DNA of 64,000 nt from Arthrinium phaeospermum (GCA_006503535.1 QYRS01000016.1:248001-312000); one strand, 5' to 3'. Shown: positions 23,795-35,099, counted from the first letter of the stretch. Translations and numbers: made by a program. The notes: generated by a model not told the origin, from the sequence alone.

Positions 23795-24223
23795 GGCTCC
23801 AAGGAAGGTCGCATGTCGGGTTGGACTTGGTGTGGTCGAGAAATCACACGTATGAGATTTCGTGACGTCGGATATAAGTTGAAAGCCGCAAACTCTCGAC
23901 TCCCTTGGGGACACTGACCTAGGCTAGTTTCGGTAAGCGTTCCGGAGACGTCATCCTTTGCATGATATGCGGTCGGTTTACGGGATATGATTGGCCAGAT
24001 GGCGCGCATGGCGTGTCGTGTAGCTTCCAGTCCGGAAGGCTAGCCGCATTCGATTAGGCTCTCACTAAAAAGGGGTGTGCTCAGTATCACTCGCAACCCG
24101 ATTGATTGGGGCCAAATGGTATCTTGCAGGGTCGTATAAGACAGGGGAAATTCTTCGGCGGATGACACAGTTCAAAGAGGGCTGATTCTAATATTGAGAT
24201 AAGCACACCCCCATAATCACAAT
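23795..24223. promoter_or_regulatory. Divergent promoter region between the Zn2Cys6 factor and SDR
   Basis: 429 nt separate the two divergent starts. It is a natural place for shared control by the neighbouring regulator. I looked for CGG-N-CCG pairs but saw none convincing enough to list. Confidence 0.4.
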
Positions 24224-25162
24224 ATGACATTCCCATACAAGACCGTCTTGATTATCGGTGCCACTTCCGGCATCGGGGCCGCCATGGCAGAGAAGCTGGT
24301 GACCGAGGGATGCAAAGTCATCGTGTGCGGACGGCGGCAAGATCGAATCGACCAATTCGTAAGCAAGCATGGATGTGACAAATCTGGCGGCATCAGAGTC
24401 GACATCACCGACCACGGCAGTATCGACGCCTTCGTGGCAGAGTGCGTTATTCCTTTGTCTTCAAGAAGATAGGGCTACCAGTAAAACTGTGATAGCTGAC
24501 ATGTTTGATAACAGGGTCATATCTGTCTACCCATCCCTCGACTGCGTCTTCCTGAACTCGGGAATCCAGAGCGCCACCCGGCTGTCGAGGCCTCTCGAGT
24601 TCGACCTCGCCAAGCTCCACCACGAGATCAACGTCAACTTCACGAGCATCGTCAACCTGATGATCAAGTTCCTCCCCCATCTGCAGTCCAAGCCCCATCC
24701 CACCGGCCTCATCGTCACGGGGACCCACCTGGCCCTGGTGCCAGCGGCAACCATGGCAGCGTACTCGGCATCCAAGGCGGCTTTGACTGCTTTTATCGAC
24801 TGCTGCCGCGCCCAGAACCGCCACAAGTCCACCAAGATTATTGAACTCTATCCCCCCGTCGTGCAAAGTAAGATTGTCCCCCTCCCCATTGAGAAGGTCA
24901 CGTTTAGTAGAATATTGCAATTTGACATGTGTGACTAGCTGAGCTACACGACTGGATGGGTGTCGAGAACGGCCGCGCTCTCGGCATGCCAGCTAAAGAG
25001 TTCACCGATATTGCCTACAACGAGCTGTCGAAGGGTGAGGAAATGGTCGTGGTCGGATCCATCGCTACGGAGTCGCGCGAGGTGTACATGGATTTAGTGG
25101 AACGCCGGAGGAAGATATTTGACAAGCTGGCCGGGGTCATGCTATCGCGCTTCGAACTCTGA
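24224..25162 (+). CDS. Short-chain dehydrogenase (DltE-like SDR)
   Basis: Three exons: 24224-24441, 24515-24867 and 24939-25162, joined in frame to 264 aa. Introns of 73 and 71 nt start GTGCGT and GTAAGA and end ACAG and CTAG. MTFPYKTVLIIGATSGIGAAMAEKL carries the TGxxxGIG nucleotide fold (here GATSGIG). LNSGIQ replaces the usual NNAG. YSASK is the YxxxK catalytic pair. PPVVQTELHDWM is the conserved C-terminal run that appears only when the second intron is removed. The family is cytosolic NAD(P)-dependent reductases related to bacterial DltE; the substrate is unknown. It diverges from the Zn2Cys6 gene and may be regulated by it. Confidence 0.87.
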
Positions 25163-25455
25163 TACTCTCTACATATTAGCTAGTTCATACTGACAGCGAA
25201 TAGAATTGAATGCAACCCACCAGTTCCAGTACAGCAGGCCATATCATCTTATAAATGTTTTATTTCGTATCAACCATGATGCTCACGTTCACCCTGTTCC
25301 CGCAATCAAAAACATGACATTGCCCAGCTCGCCCGTCGTACACGAGAGGGTAGTAGAGACCCGGTGCAGCCTGGGCTCCGTTCCACTGCGCTCCAATGCC
25401 GGATCGATCGGAACCAGCTCGGACCCGCTCCCCACCGCCTGGGGCATGATTGGGT

Positions 25456-27040
25456 CTAGATTGGGAGGTCTAGTATCACAGGTCTAGTATCGCCATCACC
25501 AAGCGGCTGTTGGGTAGCGGACGAGAGGAGATGATGGCTCCCCTCGAGATGATTGGTATCCAGGGCCATGGGCGGCTCACCTAGCATGTCAAAGTCGAAA
25601 CCCATGCCTTCGCCGCCGGCCATGCAGAACAGACCGCCGTCTGAGTAGAGCCCCGCCGTGCTCGTCCCGTTTCGGTCGGCGGGCTGCCCAAATCCCTCGG
25701 CCACGACTCATCAGTTGCGGCATGGAGGAAGTCGGACCGAGGGGAGGCCTTGTTGCTGGCGGCGGGGGTCTTGTGGTATCCCGACCACGCATGCGGCGAC
25801 TTCAATGAATCCGACCTCCGGCGCAAAGCGGACTTGCCGGTCCAGTCGCTGCTACTCGCGGGCAATTGCCCCAATTGCAACTGCATGGACAACTCTTTGT
25901 TCCAGTCGACCCATTTCTTCCCCGACGACATATTCGTCATCTTCGCCATCATCGACCTCGCTCCCTTCGTAGATACTCTCGTCATCACCACTTGAGCGAT
26001 TTTTCGTCGTGACCTCCTTTGACGATTTGGTCAAGAGGGTCCACAATTTCCATCGCCGGTTTCTCAGGGGGGACAAATGATATACGGGGCACTGAACTTA
26101 AGGTCTTTTACTTGAACAGTCAGACCGGAGTGACTTTGCGCCATAATGCCCATCTACATAAATTAGGCAGAAAAAAAAAGATAGTTTCTAAGCGAAAGAC
26201 CTCTACAAGCAATATGGATGACATGGAGAGCTCGTCCATGACAAAATTTGTCCTGCGACATGCTCTGACTTTTTTTCATCGACAGAGGAGACCCAATTTG
26301 AGACCCGCATGGAGGTGGTCACATACTCCGTCAAACTCCTAGTCGGGGGCAACATTGTTGAAAGAGAGTCCCAAACCAACACCACTGAGAATCTGGCTGA
26401 GTCCGGAATGATTTACCGGGTTTCCTGTCGACTGTCCTCCTTGGAGGCCCGAGAGGAAGCCAGCGCATCCCAGGTTCTTCTGAGTTCATTGATCTTGCAT
26501 CAGTTAGTTTTGAACATTTCCAAATCAAGTGTCCGTGTGAAAGGTGGGAAGAGATACTGGGCCCCGAACATTCCCAGGTGGAAAGCAGAAGAGTTGTTAC
26601 CTCATGGAGCACTGGTTGCCAGCCATTGCCACCGACATTGACTGGCTGGTTGTCGTCCGTGACTGGTCCTGTGCCAGCTAATTGCTTCTGGGCTTGGATG
26701 ACCCATGCAGCTGGCATGTTCCGAGACGACCCTTTCTGGGCATCGATGGTCATACTTGGAATAACTTCGGCCGACTTCGTAGCGGGACTTTGCGGGCCAG
26801 ACTCGGATGTACTATTTGCCGGCGGAACGTGCCCGCCATCTGCTTCTTTCTTTCTTCTTTCTTTTTTTTTTCGATTCGTACCAAGGTTTCCCGGCAGAAA
26901 CAAAAGACTCACAAAGGGCAGGTTACCTCAAAAATGATAAACTCAAAGACCAGTTTCTTCACCATGTCTTCCAGTCGGTCGATACGTTGGCGCATCGCCT
27001 CGCCGCCGCTGTTGGCATGTAAGGGGGTAGCGGACTCCAT
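25456..27040 (-). pseudogene. Truncated/decayed Zn2Cys6-family regulator lacking its zinc cluster
   Basis: Reading the minus strand from the ATG at 27040 gives MESATPLHANSGGEAMRQRI followed by DRLEDMVKKLV, the coiled linker normally found just after a Zn2Cys6 cluster. After a probable intron (donor GTAACC near 26945) comes GGHVPPANSTSESG, then SSRNMPAAWVIQ and QPVLHE. A GTAACA donor near 26607 and an acceptor before INELRRTWDAL restore a HEINELRRTW run typical of the inter-domain region. After a further intron the frame is lost. The end (25456-25704) has GFDFDMLGEPPMAL, like the acidic tails of these factors. No CxxC cluster lies upstream of 27040, and the large middle domain is missing. I therefore call it a remnant; an expressed short regulator without DNA binding remains possible. 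Confidence 0.45.
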
Positions 27041-28152
27041 GTTGTGGGCATAGGATGCAGGGAGTAGTGAGTCAACGAGTTGATGGAGGAAGGAAAGAAG
27101 AGAATGGCATCTAGAGAGAAGCTCTTGAGATGTGATTATATATGCACAGGCGAGGCATGTGACTACGAGCTCAACACATGCCCAGTGTTGCAACTCAGCC
27201 AACCAAGTACACCAATATCTATGTTGACCAACCAGGAGCATATTTCGTCACCAACCAACCTTCGGTGTGATAGTTGGATGTTGGTTGCTTCACAAACGCA
27301 ACACTGCACATATCTCAGAAGTCGTCAGCATGCTTCGGTACTCGTCTCGTTTGGTATGTATTACTTCCCAACGCGGCAACGGCTACCGGATAGGGGGACA
27401 CGAGAGCCTCGCTTAGCCGTGAAGGGTCGCTTCGGGACCTCTGGCCGGAATAGGGTAGGACCACGGGGCTGCATAACGCTAAGGCTGGCGGAGTTGGGTC
27501 GTGGTGGCTCATGTCTCGGTAGTCTTGGATAAGGCTGTGGGTGGGTGGCCCGAATGGTTGGAGCGCGGGGCGCGGGAGGTCCAAATGGGGGTGTGTGGGA
27601 AGGCCGGGGGATCTGTGTCTTTTCCCACTGGGTTTTGAGCCCGTGGGCTTGGCAGCCATTGGACCACAGCCGCTCGCAAAACCCCCTATCGCGTAGGAAG
27701 ATATGGGTTTGGAAACATGAGTTTGCTACAACGCCCTCAACTTCTCAATCCTGATAAGCTATCATCAATCTTCTCAATCAGATCTGTTGACTGGTTTAAT
27801 GTCGGGGCGTACTTTTGCCCTTTCTTTCTTTCGTTCGGTGAGCCCGCACTAAAAATGCCTCGGCTTGAACTGCCGGCTCGTCCATCACGTCACGCAGCAG
27901 CATAAGCGCCTGAGACAGCCTCTGGGGGCCGAAAGTCATCTGACTCAGCCCTGTAACAAGGCCAATGAAACGCCCGATTATCAATTGATTGGCAACGAAG
28001 CGTGCAGGCCGCCAAGTACCTCAGCCATGTGCAAGTCAGCACTAAAGCAGACGATTGTCACCCCAATTGGGCGGAGTCCAATCCCTGTCTAAGTACAGTT
28101 GAGAGTTCGGCTGCCTCGTCTCGTCCAGGCAGCATCTCCAACGATGCCTGGG
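27041..28152. other. Intergenic, 1.1 kb, nothing recognised
   Basis: Upstream of the peroxidase gene. Short frames on both strands are without motifs. Confidence 0.5.
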
Positions 28153-28159
28153 TATAAAA
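28153..28159 (+). promoter_or_regulatory. Putative TATA box of the peroxidase gene
   Basis: TATAAAA lies 148 nt upstream of the ATG at 28301. Only sequence and position support it. Confidence 0.45.
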
Positions 28160-28300
28160 ACGATACGTTTTATCTATCAGGTATCCATTCTTGCAACCAT
28201 TGCATTGTTGCACAATCGGAACCAGATCTATAGCTCACATTACCCCTTTGTGTATTCTTGATAGATCAATCTACAGCCAGTTTCATACCACCTAATCGAT

Positions 28301-29331
28301 ATGAGGATAATTTCAGTCGTTGCACTTGCCCTTGTGGGGTCGTGCGCAGCTTACCCAGAAACCCCGAGAGGTTGGATTCCCTCAAGCCCGGGAGACTGTA
28401 AGCTGCTTATCCCAATTGCCGTTTCCGAGACGAACGCCGATCCTAACAAACTACCATTCAGCCCGAAGCCCGTGTCCCTTGCTGAACGCATTGGCAAATC
28501 ACGGGTACCTGCCGCACGACGGGCGAGACATTGACCGGGACACGGCCGTCAACGCACTAGAAGACGGCGTCAACATGGACCGCCCCCTGGCCGACTTCTT
28601 CTTCCAACAGGCGCTGAGCACCGTACCGTTAGCCAATGCGACCCGTTTCTCGCTGCACCACCTTATCCAACACAACGCCATTGAGCATGACGCTAGTCTC
28701 AGGTAAGGTTTCCCAAGTACCATTCTGATACTCGTTCTTTCTGGGGCGTATTCACTGATCATGACATGCAGCCGGCCCGACGCCTTCTTCAGCGCACACC
28801 AGGACGTCTTCGACCCCACCGTGTTCGCCGAGACGCGCTCCCACTGGCCAGATCCCGTCATCAGCGTGCGGCAGGCCGCCGCGGCGCGGTTGGGGCGCAT
28901 GCAGACGTCCAACCGGACGAACCCGGCCTTTGAGCTCAACAAGGCCGGCGAACCTGCGAGCGTGGCCGAGACGGCCGTTTACATCATCGCCTTTGGGGAC
29001 ATTGAGGCGGGGACGGTACGCCGGGAGATGGTCGAGTACTTCTTTGGTAAGACATTTTCCCCCCTTCTGCATCTCCCTTTTTGCTTTTACCACCTATTAT
29101 CCTCAACGATTGGCATACTTCTGCCTCGCTGACAAACTTTTGACATGAACAGAAAATGAGCGGTTGCCTTTCGAGCTTGGGTGGGAGAGGTCCAAATTTA
29201 CTCTGACCCAGAAACATCTAGAGGCCATGTCGGGTCGGGTAATTGCCGAGACGAAATCTCTTATCGATGGGGAAGCCAAGATAGTCGACACGGATGAATT
29301 TCAGGTTCCTCTTGCTGGAGGTGAGCTGTAA
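28301..29331 (+). CDS. Secreted heme-thiolate peroxidase (chloroperoxidase family)
   Basis: Four exons: 28301-28397, 28462-28702, 28772-29046 and 29153-29331. All introns are GT-AG (64, 69 and 106 nt). They join in frame to 263 aa, a normal length for short fungal members. MRIISVVALALVGSCAAYP is a signal peptide. Removing the first intron creates SRSPCPLLNALANHGYLP, with Cys37 as the proximal heme-thiolate ligand in the family's PCP motif. EHDASLSRPDAFF at about 107-119 holds the distal acid Glu107. The enzyme family uses H2O2 for halogenation or oxygen transfer and is secreted. The second-half motifs GDIEAGTVRREMVEYFF and ENERLPFELGW are also conserved. No accessory halogenase or cluster genes adjoin. 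The gene lies 345 nt from a transposon. Confidence 0.92.
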
Positions 29332-29675
29332 GATCTCAAAACTAAATAGGGGTTAGAGTTTCGACCGGCGTCGCAATGCGCTGCTGCGCAGTGCCCCACC
29401 AATTGCGGTAACATGTAACCATTTGTACAATCAGTTCTGTGTTTGGACCCTAGGAGTCTTTTGCTAAATTTAATAGAAGGGAGAACCTTTTTAGATATTT
29501 ACTGTGAATTGAGCTTCCATATTGGCCGTATCATACCACGTTGAGTGCATGATTGAGAGCGTGGGTGAGGCTCGATCCGAGTCACACCGTCGTCCGCCCG
29601 CGATTGAGAAGAGCTTGACGAGTCAACTTTTGTTTGGGTTGGAGGGGACATATGCACCACAAAAGCCAGGACGTA
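29332..29675. other. Intergenic between the peroxidase gene and a transposon
   Basis: 344 nt of normal GC with no gene. It ends in the TA that forms the transposon target site. Confidence 0.5.
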
Positions 29676-29733
29676 ACCGTGCGTACCCCTTAAATGAACA
29701 CACCCCTCGACGAACACCGAAAACGGTGATATA
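29676..29733 (+). repeat. Left terminal inverted repeat
   Basis: It pairs with 30922-30979 in reverse orientation with roughly 80% identity; most differences are C/T or A/G. Confidence 0.65.
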
Positions 29734-30921
29734 TATACCATTTTAAAAACGTTATAATTAAATAAATAATACTTTAATTAATTTACTTTCTTTAATATTT
29801 AAAATTTAATTTATAGAATAATTTTTATTTAAAATTTAAAATTATTATATTAAAGATTAATATTTTTTATTAATATTTAAAGATATTTAAAAAAAAGTTT
29901 TTTAAAATTACTAGTAATTTCACCGAAATTTTAAACTTGTTTTAAAAAAAGATTATTAAATATAATAAAATGTTAAAAATTAAAGGATTATTTTTATAAT
30001 ATATTTTAAGCTTTAAATTATAATAATATAAAAATGGTTTTTTAATATATATTTTATTTTATATAATAATAATTTTATATAAATAAGAGGCTATATATAA
30101 TATATTATAAAATTTATAAATAATTATTAAAATTATATTTTAAGTTTTAATTTATTTATAATATAATAGTATTATAGAAAATATAATATAAAAATAAAAA
30201 AGTAATTTTAATATTTATATTTTAATTTAAAATAAAATATTATATTAATTATTTTAAAAATTATAAATTATAAAACGTTATAAATTAAAATAAATTAAAA
30301 TAAATTAAAATTTAAGTTTTTAATTAAAGCTTAACTATTAAATTTATATATAAACTTTTAAAGAATTTTTATAACTTTTAGTTTTATTTTTATTTAGTTT
30401 TTAAAAATATATAGATTTTTATTATATATTTTAAAAATTTAAATAAATTATATAAATTTCTATATATTAAAATATTAAGTTATAATATATTTATTAAATT
30501 ATTTAATAAAGTAATAGTAAGAAAAATAATTCGAATTTTTTAATTTAAATTAAATTAAATATTAATTTATATATTAATATTATTATTTTATTAATTTTAA
30601 AATTAAATATTAAAATAAAAATAAAATAATAAAAATATAATATTTTAAAATATAATACTTCTATTTTTTAAAATAATATATTTTAAAATATAACTTTATA
30701 TATAATTTATTTCTTTTAATATTAATTTTTATATTTAATCTCTAATATATTCTAAAATATTATATAATTTAAATTTAAAATAAATCCTTTTAAAATATTA
30801 TTTAAAACTTTTTTATATTACTTTAAAATTTAATTAATATATAAAATATATTAAAAAGTAATTTAATAAATAATTTATTTAATTTTATATAATTATTTAA
30901 AAAGGGTATAGTTTTAGTGAA

Positions 30922-30979
30922 ATATAGCCGTTTTAGGCTGTTTCGTGGGGGGTGTGTTCATTTGAGGGGTGCGCACGGT
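30922..30979 (-). repeat. Right terminal inverted repeat
   Basis: The reverse-complement partner of 29676-29733. Confidence 0.65.
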
Positions 30980-30981
30980 TA

Positions 30982-31919
30982 TCTGGTAAACACACCTAGT
31001 TACTAGCAATCGTAATTACTTCTCCCCTAAAGTTCATCTCATGTCTCTTCTACTTCGTCCAGATTGGGAGTCAATTGGTGTAAAAGCGTGGTTTGCATGG
31101 CCAAATAGCGGGCCGACAAGGTGGGGGGCACTGTCAAGGTTGAGTTCAACGGATGTCAACGTGGAAATGCTTTTTTCAACTTCATTGAAGCGGACTGGAC
31201 GATCGGACTGGCACAATTGGGACTGGCACAATTGGGACTGGCACAATTGGGGTGGCAGTCATCTGGCCTGAAGCTCGTTCCCTCGGAATACTGCTGGGCA
31301 TATGCAGTATCATTTGCCGCTCTCAACAGAGGGTGCATCAAGCGTTCAATTTGTGGCGATGCGAACCGTGCCGCAACACCTGTGCCGCAAGAATATTCTG
31401 TGCCGCAACCAACACTCCCGCAGCGGTTGTGATTGACTGCTGAATGGGCCAGCACACGAATCTTGTGGGTACATTTTTACACAGCCCTCGTCTACTGCCT
31501 AAATAGCTGCATTCCAAGCTCCATTTTTGGGAATCATACATACGTGCATCTTGTCCATTCAAGTCCCTCTGGTCTCGCGTCCGTTCTATGAAGGCACGAC
31601 CCAATTGAGTCGCAACTTTGCTGCAAGGCCAATAAATGGCCTGAAGACCTATTTTGGTCTTAAACCAAGTCGATCTAACATGGTGCAGACCCTGCCCACC
31701 AACCATGTCGGATGCCGGGTGGCTCCCGGTGGGTGAGGCACAGATCCTCCGGCAGGCGTAGATCCTCCGAGCGGCACGGGTTTGCAAGCCACATCATATG
31801 TAGGCCGCACTGGTCCATCGCAGGACGTTTGGGATGGAAAGTCGTTGTCCATCTTCTCTGTCATCTGACGCCTGCACGGTTTCTCTGTTGCGCAAATCGG
31901 GTGTGAAGGATTACTCGAA
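30982..31919. other. Intergenic with short tandem repeats
   Basis: No gene is supported. It contains a 15-bp tandem triplet (31205-31249) and three copies of TGCCGCAA near 31369-31410. Open frames here merely run through the repeats. Confidence 0.45.
31205..31249 (+). repeat. Three perfect 15-bp tandem repeats
   Basis: The unit GGACTGGCACAATTG occurs three times head to tail without a mismatch. In one frame it would read DWHNW repeats, but that frame has no other coding evidence. Confidence 0.85.
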
Positions 31920-34188
31920 ATGGAATATCGCAATGTGCCACGCCAGGACTCATCCCCTTCCATGACTGGGCGTGTGCCTCTGCCCCCGGCAAATCAGCAA
32001 TATGTGGCCCCGACCTCGACGAACCCTACGGTCGCCTCATCGGCTGCGGGCAGCGATGACTACCCAAAACCAGCACATGGTCTAGCAAAAGGACGACGAA
32101 GCGCTACGTCGTCATTGCCATCCGTCTTTTTCTTCAATTGTTTCAAAGGCAGAGGCAAGGGCAAGGGTGACCCCAAAGCCGAGTCCAAGGGTCTCCTTAC
32201 CGAGGAACACAAGGAGAGCAAACGTCGATACAACTGGACATCGGAGGTGCTACTGGGCCTCATTGCCATACTGTCTTCTCTGGCGATCATCTTGCTCATG
32301 GTGTTTGCCGACGGCCATCCGCTGGACTCCTTCAAGATCCCGCTGCCTCTGGTGATAGCAGGTCTCGGAGCAACCACGCGTGGATCACTCGCGTTCGCCA
32401 TCGGCGCGTGCCTCGCTCAGGGGAAGTGGAATTGGCTCAGGCAGCGGTCCGACAACCTCATGTCCTTCAAGAAGTTTGATGAGGCCAGTCGCGGGCCTAT
32501 GGGTGCCCTATATCTGGTATTCTGGCTGCATCTGAGGTAAGCACGCCCCTCTTCTGTTCCCATAAAGCTCTGGGTATTGACTGATTGAGGAAACTAGGCA
32601 TTGGGCTACAATTGGCGCACTCGTGACCGTCCTCCTTCTGGCATTCGACCCTCTTCTGCAAGGTGCCATCTCACATAGTGGGAAACTGGTCGATGCGCCA
32701 GACCTGCTGGCGCCTACTATCCCCTACAGCAGCCGCCTCGACGCAGGGACGTACGCGCCTGATGGCAATTCCGGCACGCACGGCATAATTCCCGACCCGA
32801 ACCACAACCATAGTCGCATCGCGCTGGAGGAGTTCGCCAGCACCGCCGACCTGAGGATGGCGGCCGCTGTCTACAACGGATTTACCGGTGTTCCCTCCTA
32901 CGCCGGTTTCCACTGCGAGAGTGGGAACTGCACCTGGCCTTCGTTCCTGAGCCTGGGGGTGTGCAGTTCCTGCAACGACGTCACCGAAAGCTTGGCCAAG
33001 AAGACCGAGGAGGCCACTTCGGGCACCATTCCCACCGGCTCGACCGTGATGTTGACGGACAACTACACCAAGTACTCCCTCGAATACATGAGCCTGAGCA
33101 ACGCCGATTCCGTGTACACAAGTCAGCTTTCGGCCTACATGGCGGTGGGCGGGACCAACAGCCCCAACGAGACGGTCTCGTACCGGGACAACGACCGGCT
33201 TATCGCGGCGCTGGGCATCATCAAGGCTGCGGACACGTACGAGAAGAACCAGACCATCTGGGCCGAGACCAGAGTGACGGCCACGGAATGCGCCCTGTAC
33301 TTCTGCATCAAGCGCTTCGACGCCGCCGTCGCCAAGGCCGAGCTGAAAGAGAACGCGACGGAAATCAAAACAGCAAGAGTCAAAGACTCCTACGGGCCAG
33401 TGAGACTCAAAGACCGGAACAAGTTCAAGGTGCTGCAGAAGATGCTCGGCAACAGCCTGTTCAGTAAAACGGGTGACCTCCTGCGCCACGATCTGCAGCT
33501 GACGCCGTCTGATGTGACGCAGCTGAACAATACGAGCCTCGTTGTCCCGGCCGCGTTCAACATCAGCCAGAACGCCGTCGGCAGTATGGTCTCTTTCATC
33601 AGCAAGGAGCTGCTCGGCGGGTACGAGGGGATCCTGATCTGGCCGCCCTTCGAGGCCAGGCAGGGGTTCTTCCAATCCTCGGCCGCCTCCACCTTCTTCA
33701 ACAGCACCGACCTCTCCGCGACCATGCAGAAGCTCGCCGGGGGTCTGACGGACTGGGCCCGCGACGCCTCCTCGGGCACGTCGAATTCGAAAACGACAAG
33801 AAAGCGGCAGCAGCCACAGCATCAGGAGGAGCAACAGCAAGACCAGCAGAGTGTCCTCGGCACGCCGCAGACCTGGATCCAGCACGTCCGAGTGCGGTGG
33901 GAGTACATGACCCTTCCCCTATTCACGCTGGTGGCGGGTTTCCTGTTCGTGGGCCTCTCGATCCGCGAGACGCGCCGGCTCAAACTGGCGCCCTGGAAGG
34001 CCGACATGATCGCGACGCTGGCGTACTCGCTCGACGCCGAGACGCGTGCCCAGCTGCGGTTCGCGGCGCGGCAGGGGCACGTGGGGCCGACGGCGCGGGA
34101 GATGTACCTCGACTTTGCCGAGTCCGGGCACGGGCTCGAGTTGAAGGCGCGGCGGGAGGAACCGCGGGCTGGGGAGGTGCCGCGCTGA
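31920..34188 (+). CDS. DUF3176-family membrane protein
   Basis: Two exons, 31920-32536 and 32598-34188, with a 61-nt intron (GTAAGC...CTAG). They join in frame to 735 aa. The N-terminus is Ser/Pro-rich and basic (cytosolic). Transmembrane segments lie near residues 110-131 (LLGLIAILSSLAIILLMVF), 140-162, 205-230 (spanning the splice site; HWATIGALVTVLLLAF) and about 650-672 (MTLPLFTLVAGFLFVGLSI). SFKKFDEASRGPMGALYLVFW is the diagnostic run of the fungal DUF3176 family. The loop between the third and last segments is large, with several N-glycosylation sequons and Cys pairs (CESGNCTWPSF, CSSCN), so it is probably extracellular. Function is unknown across the family. Expansion of DUF3176 in ascomycetes is known; no partner is evident here. 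Confidence 0.85.
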
Positions 34189-34690
34189 TAGAGTTTGAAC
34201 AAATTGATGCTTGATGAATGAATGAGTTGACTGGACACATTCCCTTTTTGCTTAATACCAGAAGCAGTTGAAATTTTAGATAGATTTCGAATAGATTCCC
34301 AAAGTAGATTTTTTGAAGTATGTCATATTAAAGCTCGCAATTAGTTAAAAGTTACTGCATTGATGCTCGAGTTAAACCATCTCATAGGTGCGAACCACGA
34401 AGAAAAGTGTACCCGAGCACCCCTTTTTGTAGGACGTTCCGTTACTCGCTTGAGGCGACCCACTCTAAATTATGAGATAGCATTCGAATTGGCTGCTGGT
34501 AAAGGAACCAACCGAATCCCCGTAGTGGATCTCCATAAGCCTGTCCTGCACACTGGTGGTTTTGAGGGACCTAGATAGTCGTGAACAACCAACTGAACTA
34601 GGAACGGAAAAGTACTTACCTACCGCTAGAGCAGTATTAACCAATGACAGAGTAAAATTTTATTATCTACCTGCTTAATAAGCATAAATG
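34189..34690. other. Intergenic with left copy of a direct repeat
   Basis: 3' flank of the DUF3176 gene. About 34298-34391 resembles 34848-34950 (see that repeat). No gene. Confidence 0.45.
34298..34391 (+). repeat. Left copy of a diverged direct repeat flanking the tRNA-Tyr
   Basis: Shared with 34848-34950: GCAAAGT or CCAAAGT, TTTTGAAG, ATGT, GCAATT, GATG/GACT, TCGAGTT, CATCTCATAGGTGC/CATTTCATAGGTGC. Identity by eye is near 65-70%, with many transitions. It could be the LTRs of a tiny or solo element, or a local duplication around the tRNA. Confidence 0.45.
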
Positions 34691-34783
34691 CCCTTGATAG
34701 CTCAGTTGGCAGAGCGATGGACTGTAATTGTTATAATACGCTTGTATATCCACAGGTCGCCGGTTTAAATCCGGCTCGAGGGA
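34691..34783 (+). tRNA. tRNA-Tyr (GTA) with intron, probably decayed
   Basis: Full cloverleaf length: 73 nt once a 20-nt intron (34728-34747), one base 3' of the anticodon, is removed. The acceptor stem CCCTTGA/TCGAGGG pairs fully (one T-G). The D arm TAGCTCAGTTGGCAGAGCG is normal. Anticodon GTA lies at 34724-34726 in loop CTGTAAA. The T stem GCCGG/CCGGC pairs, but the T loop is TTTAAAT instead of TTCGAAT, so C56 and G57 are changed and the internal B box is damaged. The anticodon stem has A27 facing C43, where G27 would pair. All three changes are G/C-to-A/T transitions. A T5 run at 34789-34793 is a Pol III terminator. Fungal nuclear tRNA-Tyr genes normally carry an intron at this place. I suspect a pseudogene copy. 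Confidence 0.75.
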
Positions 34784-34847
34784 ATATCTTTTTGCACTTC
34801 CGTAAGACCTAATGCGCAGACTTTGTTTTTGGCAACCAGATTTGGAT

Positions 34848-34950
34848 AAATAGGTACGCAAAGTGTTCGTTTTGAAGCATGTTACATCGACATCTGCAAT
34901 TGGGTGATAATTGCTGCTGTGACTGTCGAGTTCTCCCATTTCATAGGTGC
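34848..34950 (+). repeat. Right copy of the diverged direct repeat
   Basis: Partner of 34298-34391. The pair is 550 bp apart and encloses the tRNA-Tyr. Confidence 0.45.
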
Positions 34951-35099
34951 CCGCCCCCATGCGGGATGCCGCATCAGAGAAGCACGCAGAAGAACTTGGA
35001 AGGGCCAGGTCCGTCATTTATTTTGATTTGAAAAGAACAATGAGACATCCAGCCATTTTTTCGGATAGCTTGTTCAGCCCAGAATCAATTGCGTTTCAC

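Larger units (their letters stand above)
29676..30979. mobile_element. TIR DNA transposon remnant with TA target site (RIP-mutated)
   Basis: A 1.3-kb element whose ends are inverted copies. The left ACCGTGCGTACCCCT with AAATGAACACACCCC matches the reverse complement of the right end, ACCGTGCGCACCCCT with AAATGAACACACCCC. The match continues to CGAAAACGG versus CTAAAACGG, about 58 bp in all. It is flanked by TA at 29674-29675 and 30980-30981, the target duplication of the Tc1/mariner (including Fot1/pogo) superfamily. The interior is about 10% GC with no open frame. The terminal repeats kept normal GC, so mutation is confined inside. The superfamily call rests on the TA duplication alone, because no transposase can be read. 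Confidence 0.7.

Noticed and set aside
31041..31271. Frame with DWHNW repeats
   Set aside because: The repeats come from a 15-bp tandem DNA repeat of length divisible by three; no coding evidence around it.
32671..33885. 404-codon minus-strand frame opposite the DUF3176 gene
   Set aside because: Exact antisense shadow of a well-supported coding exon with high third-position GC; no motif in the product.
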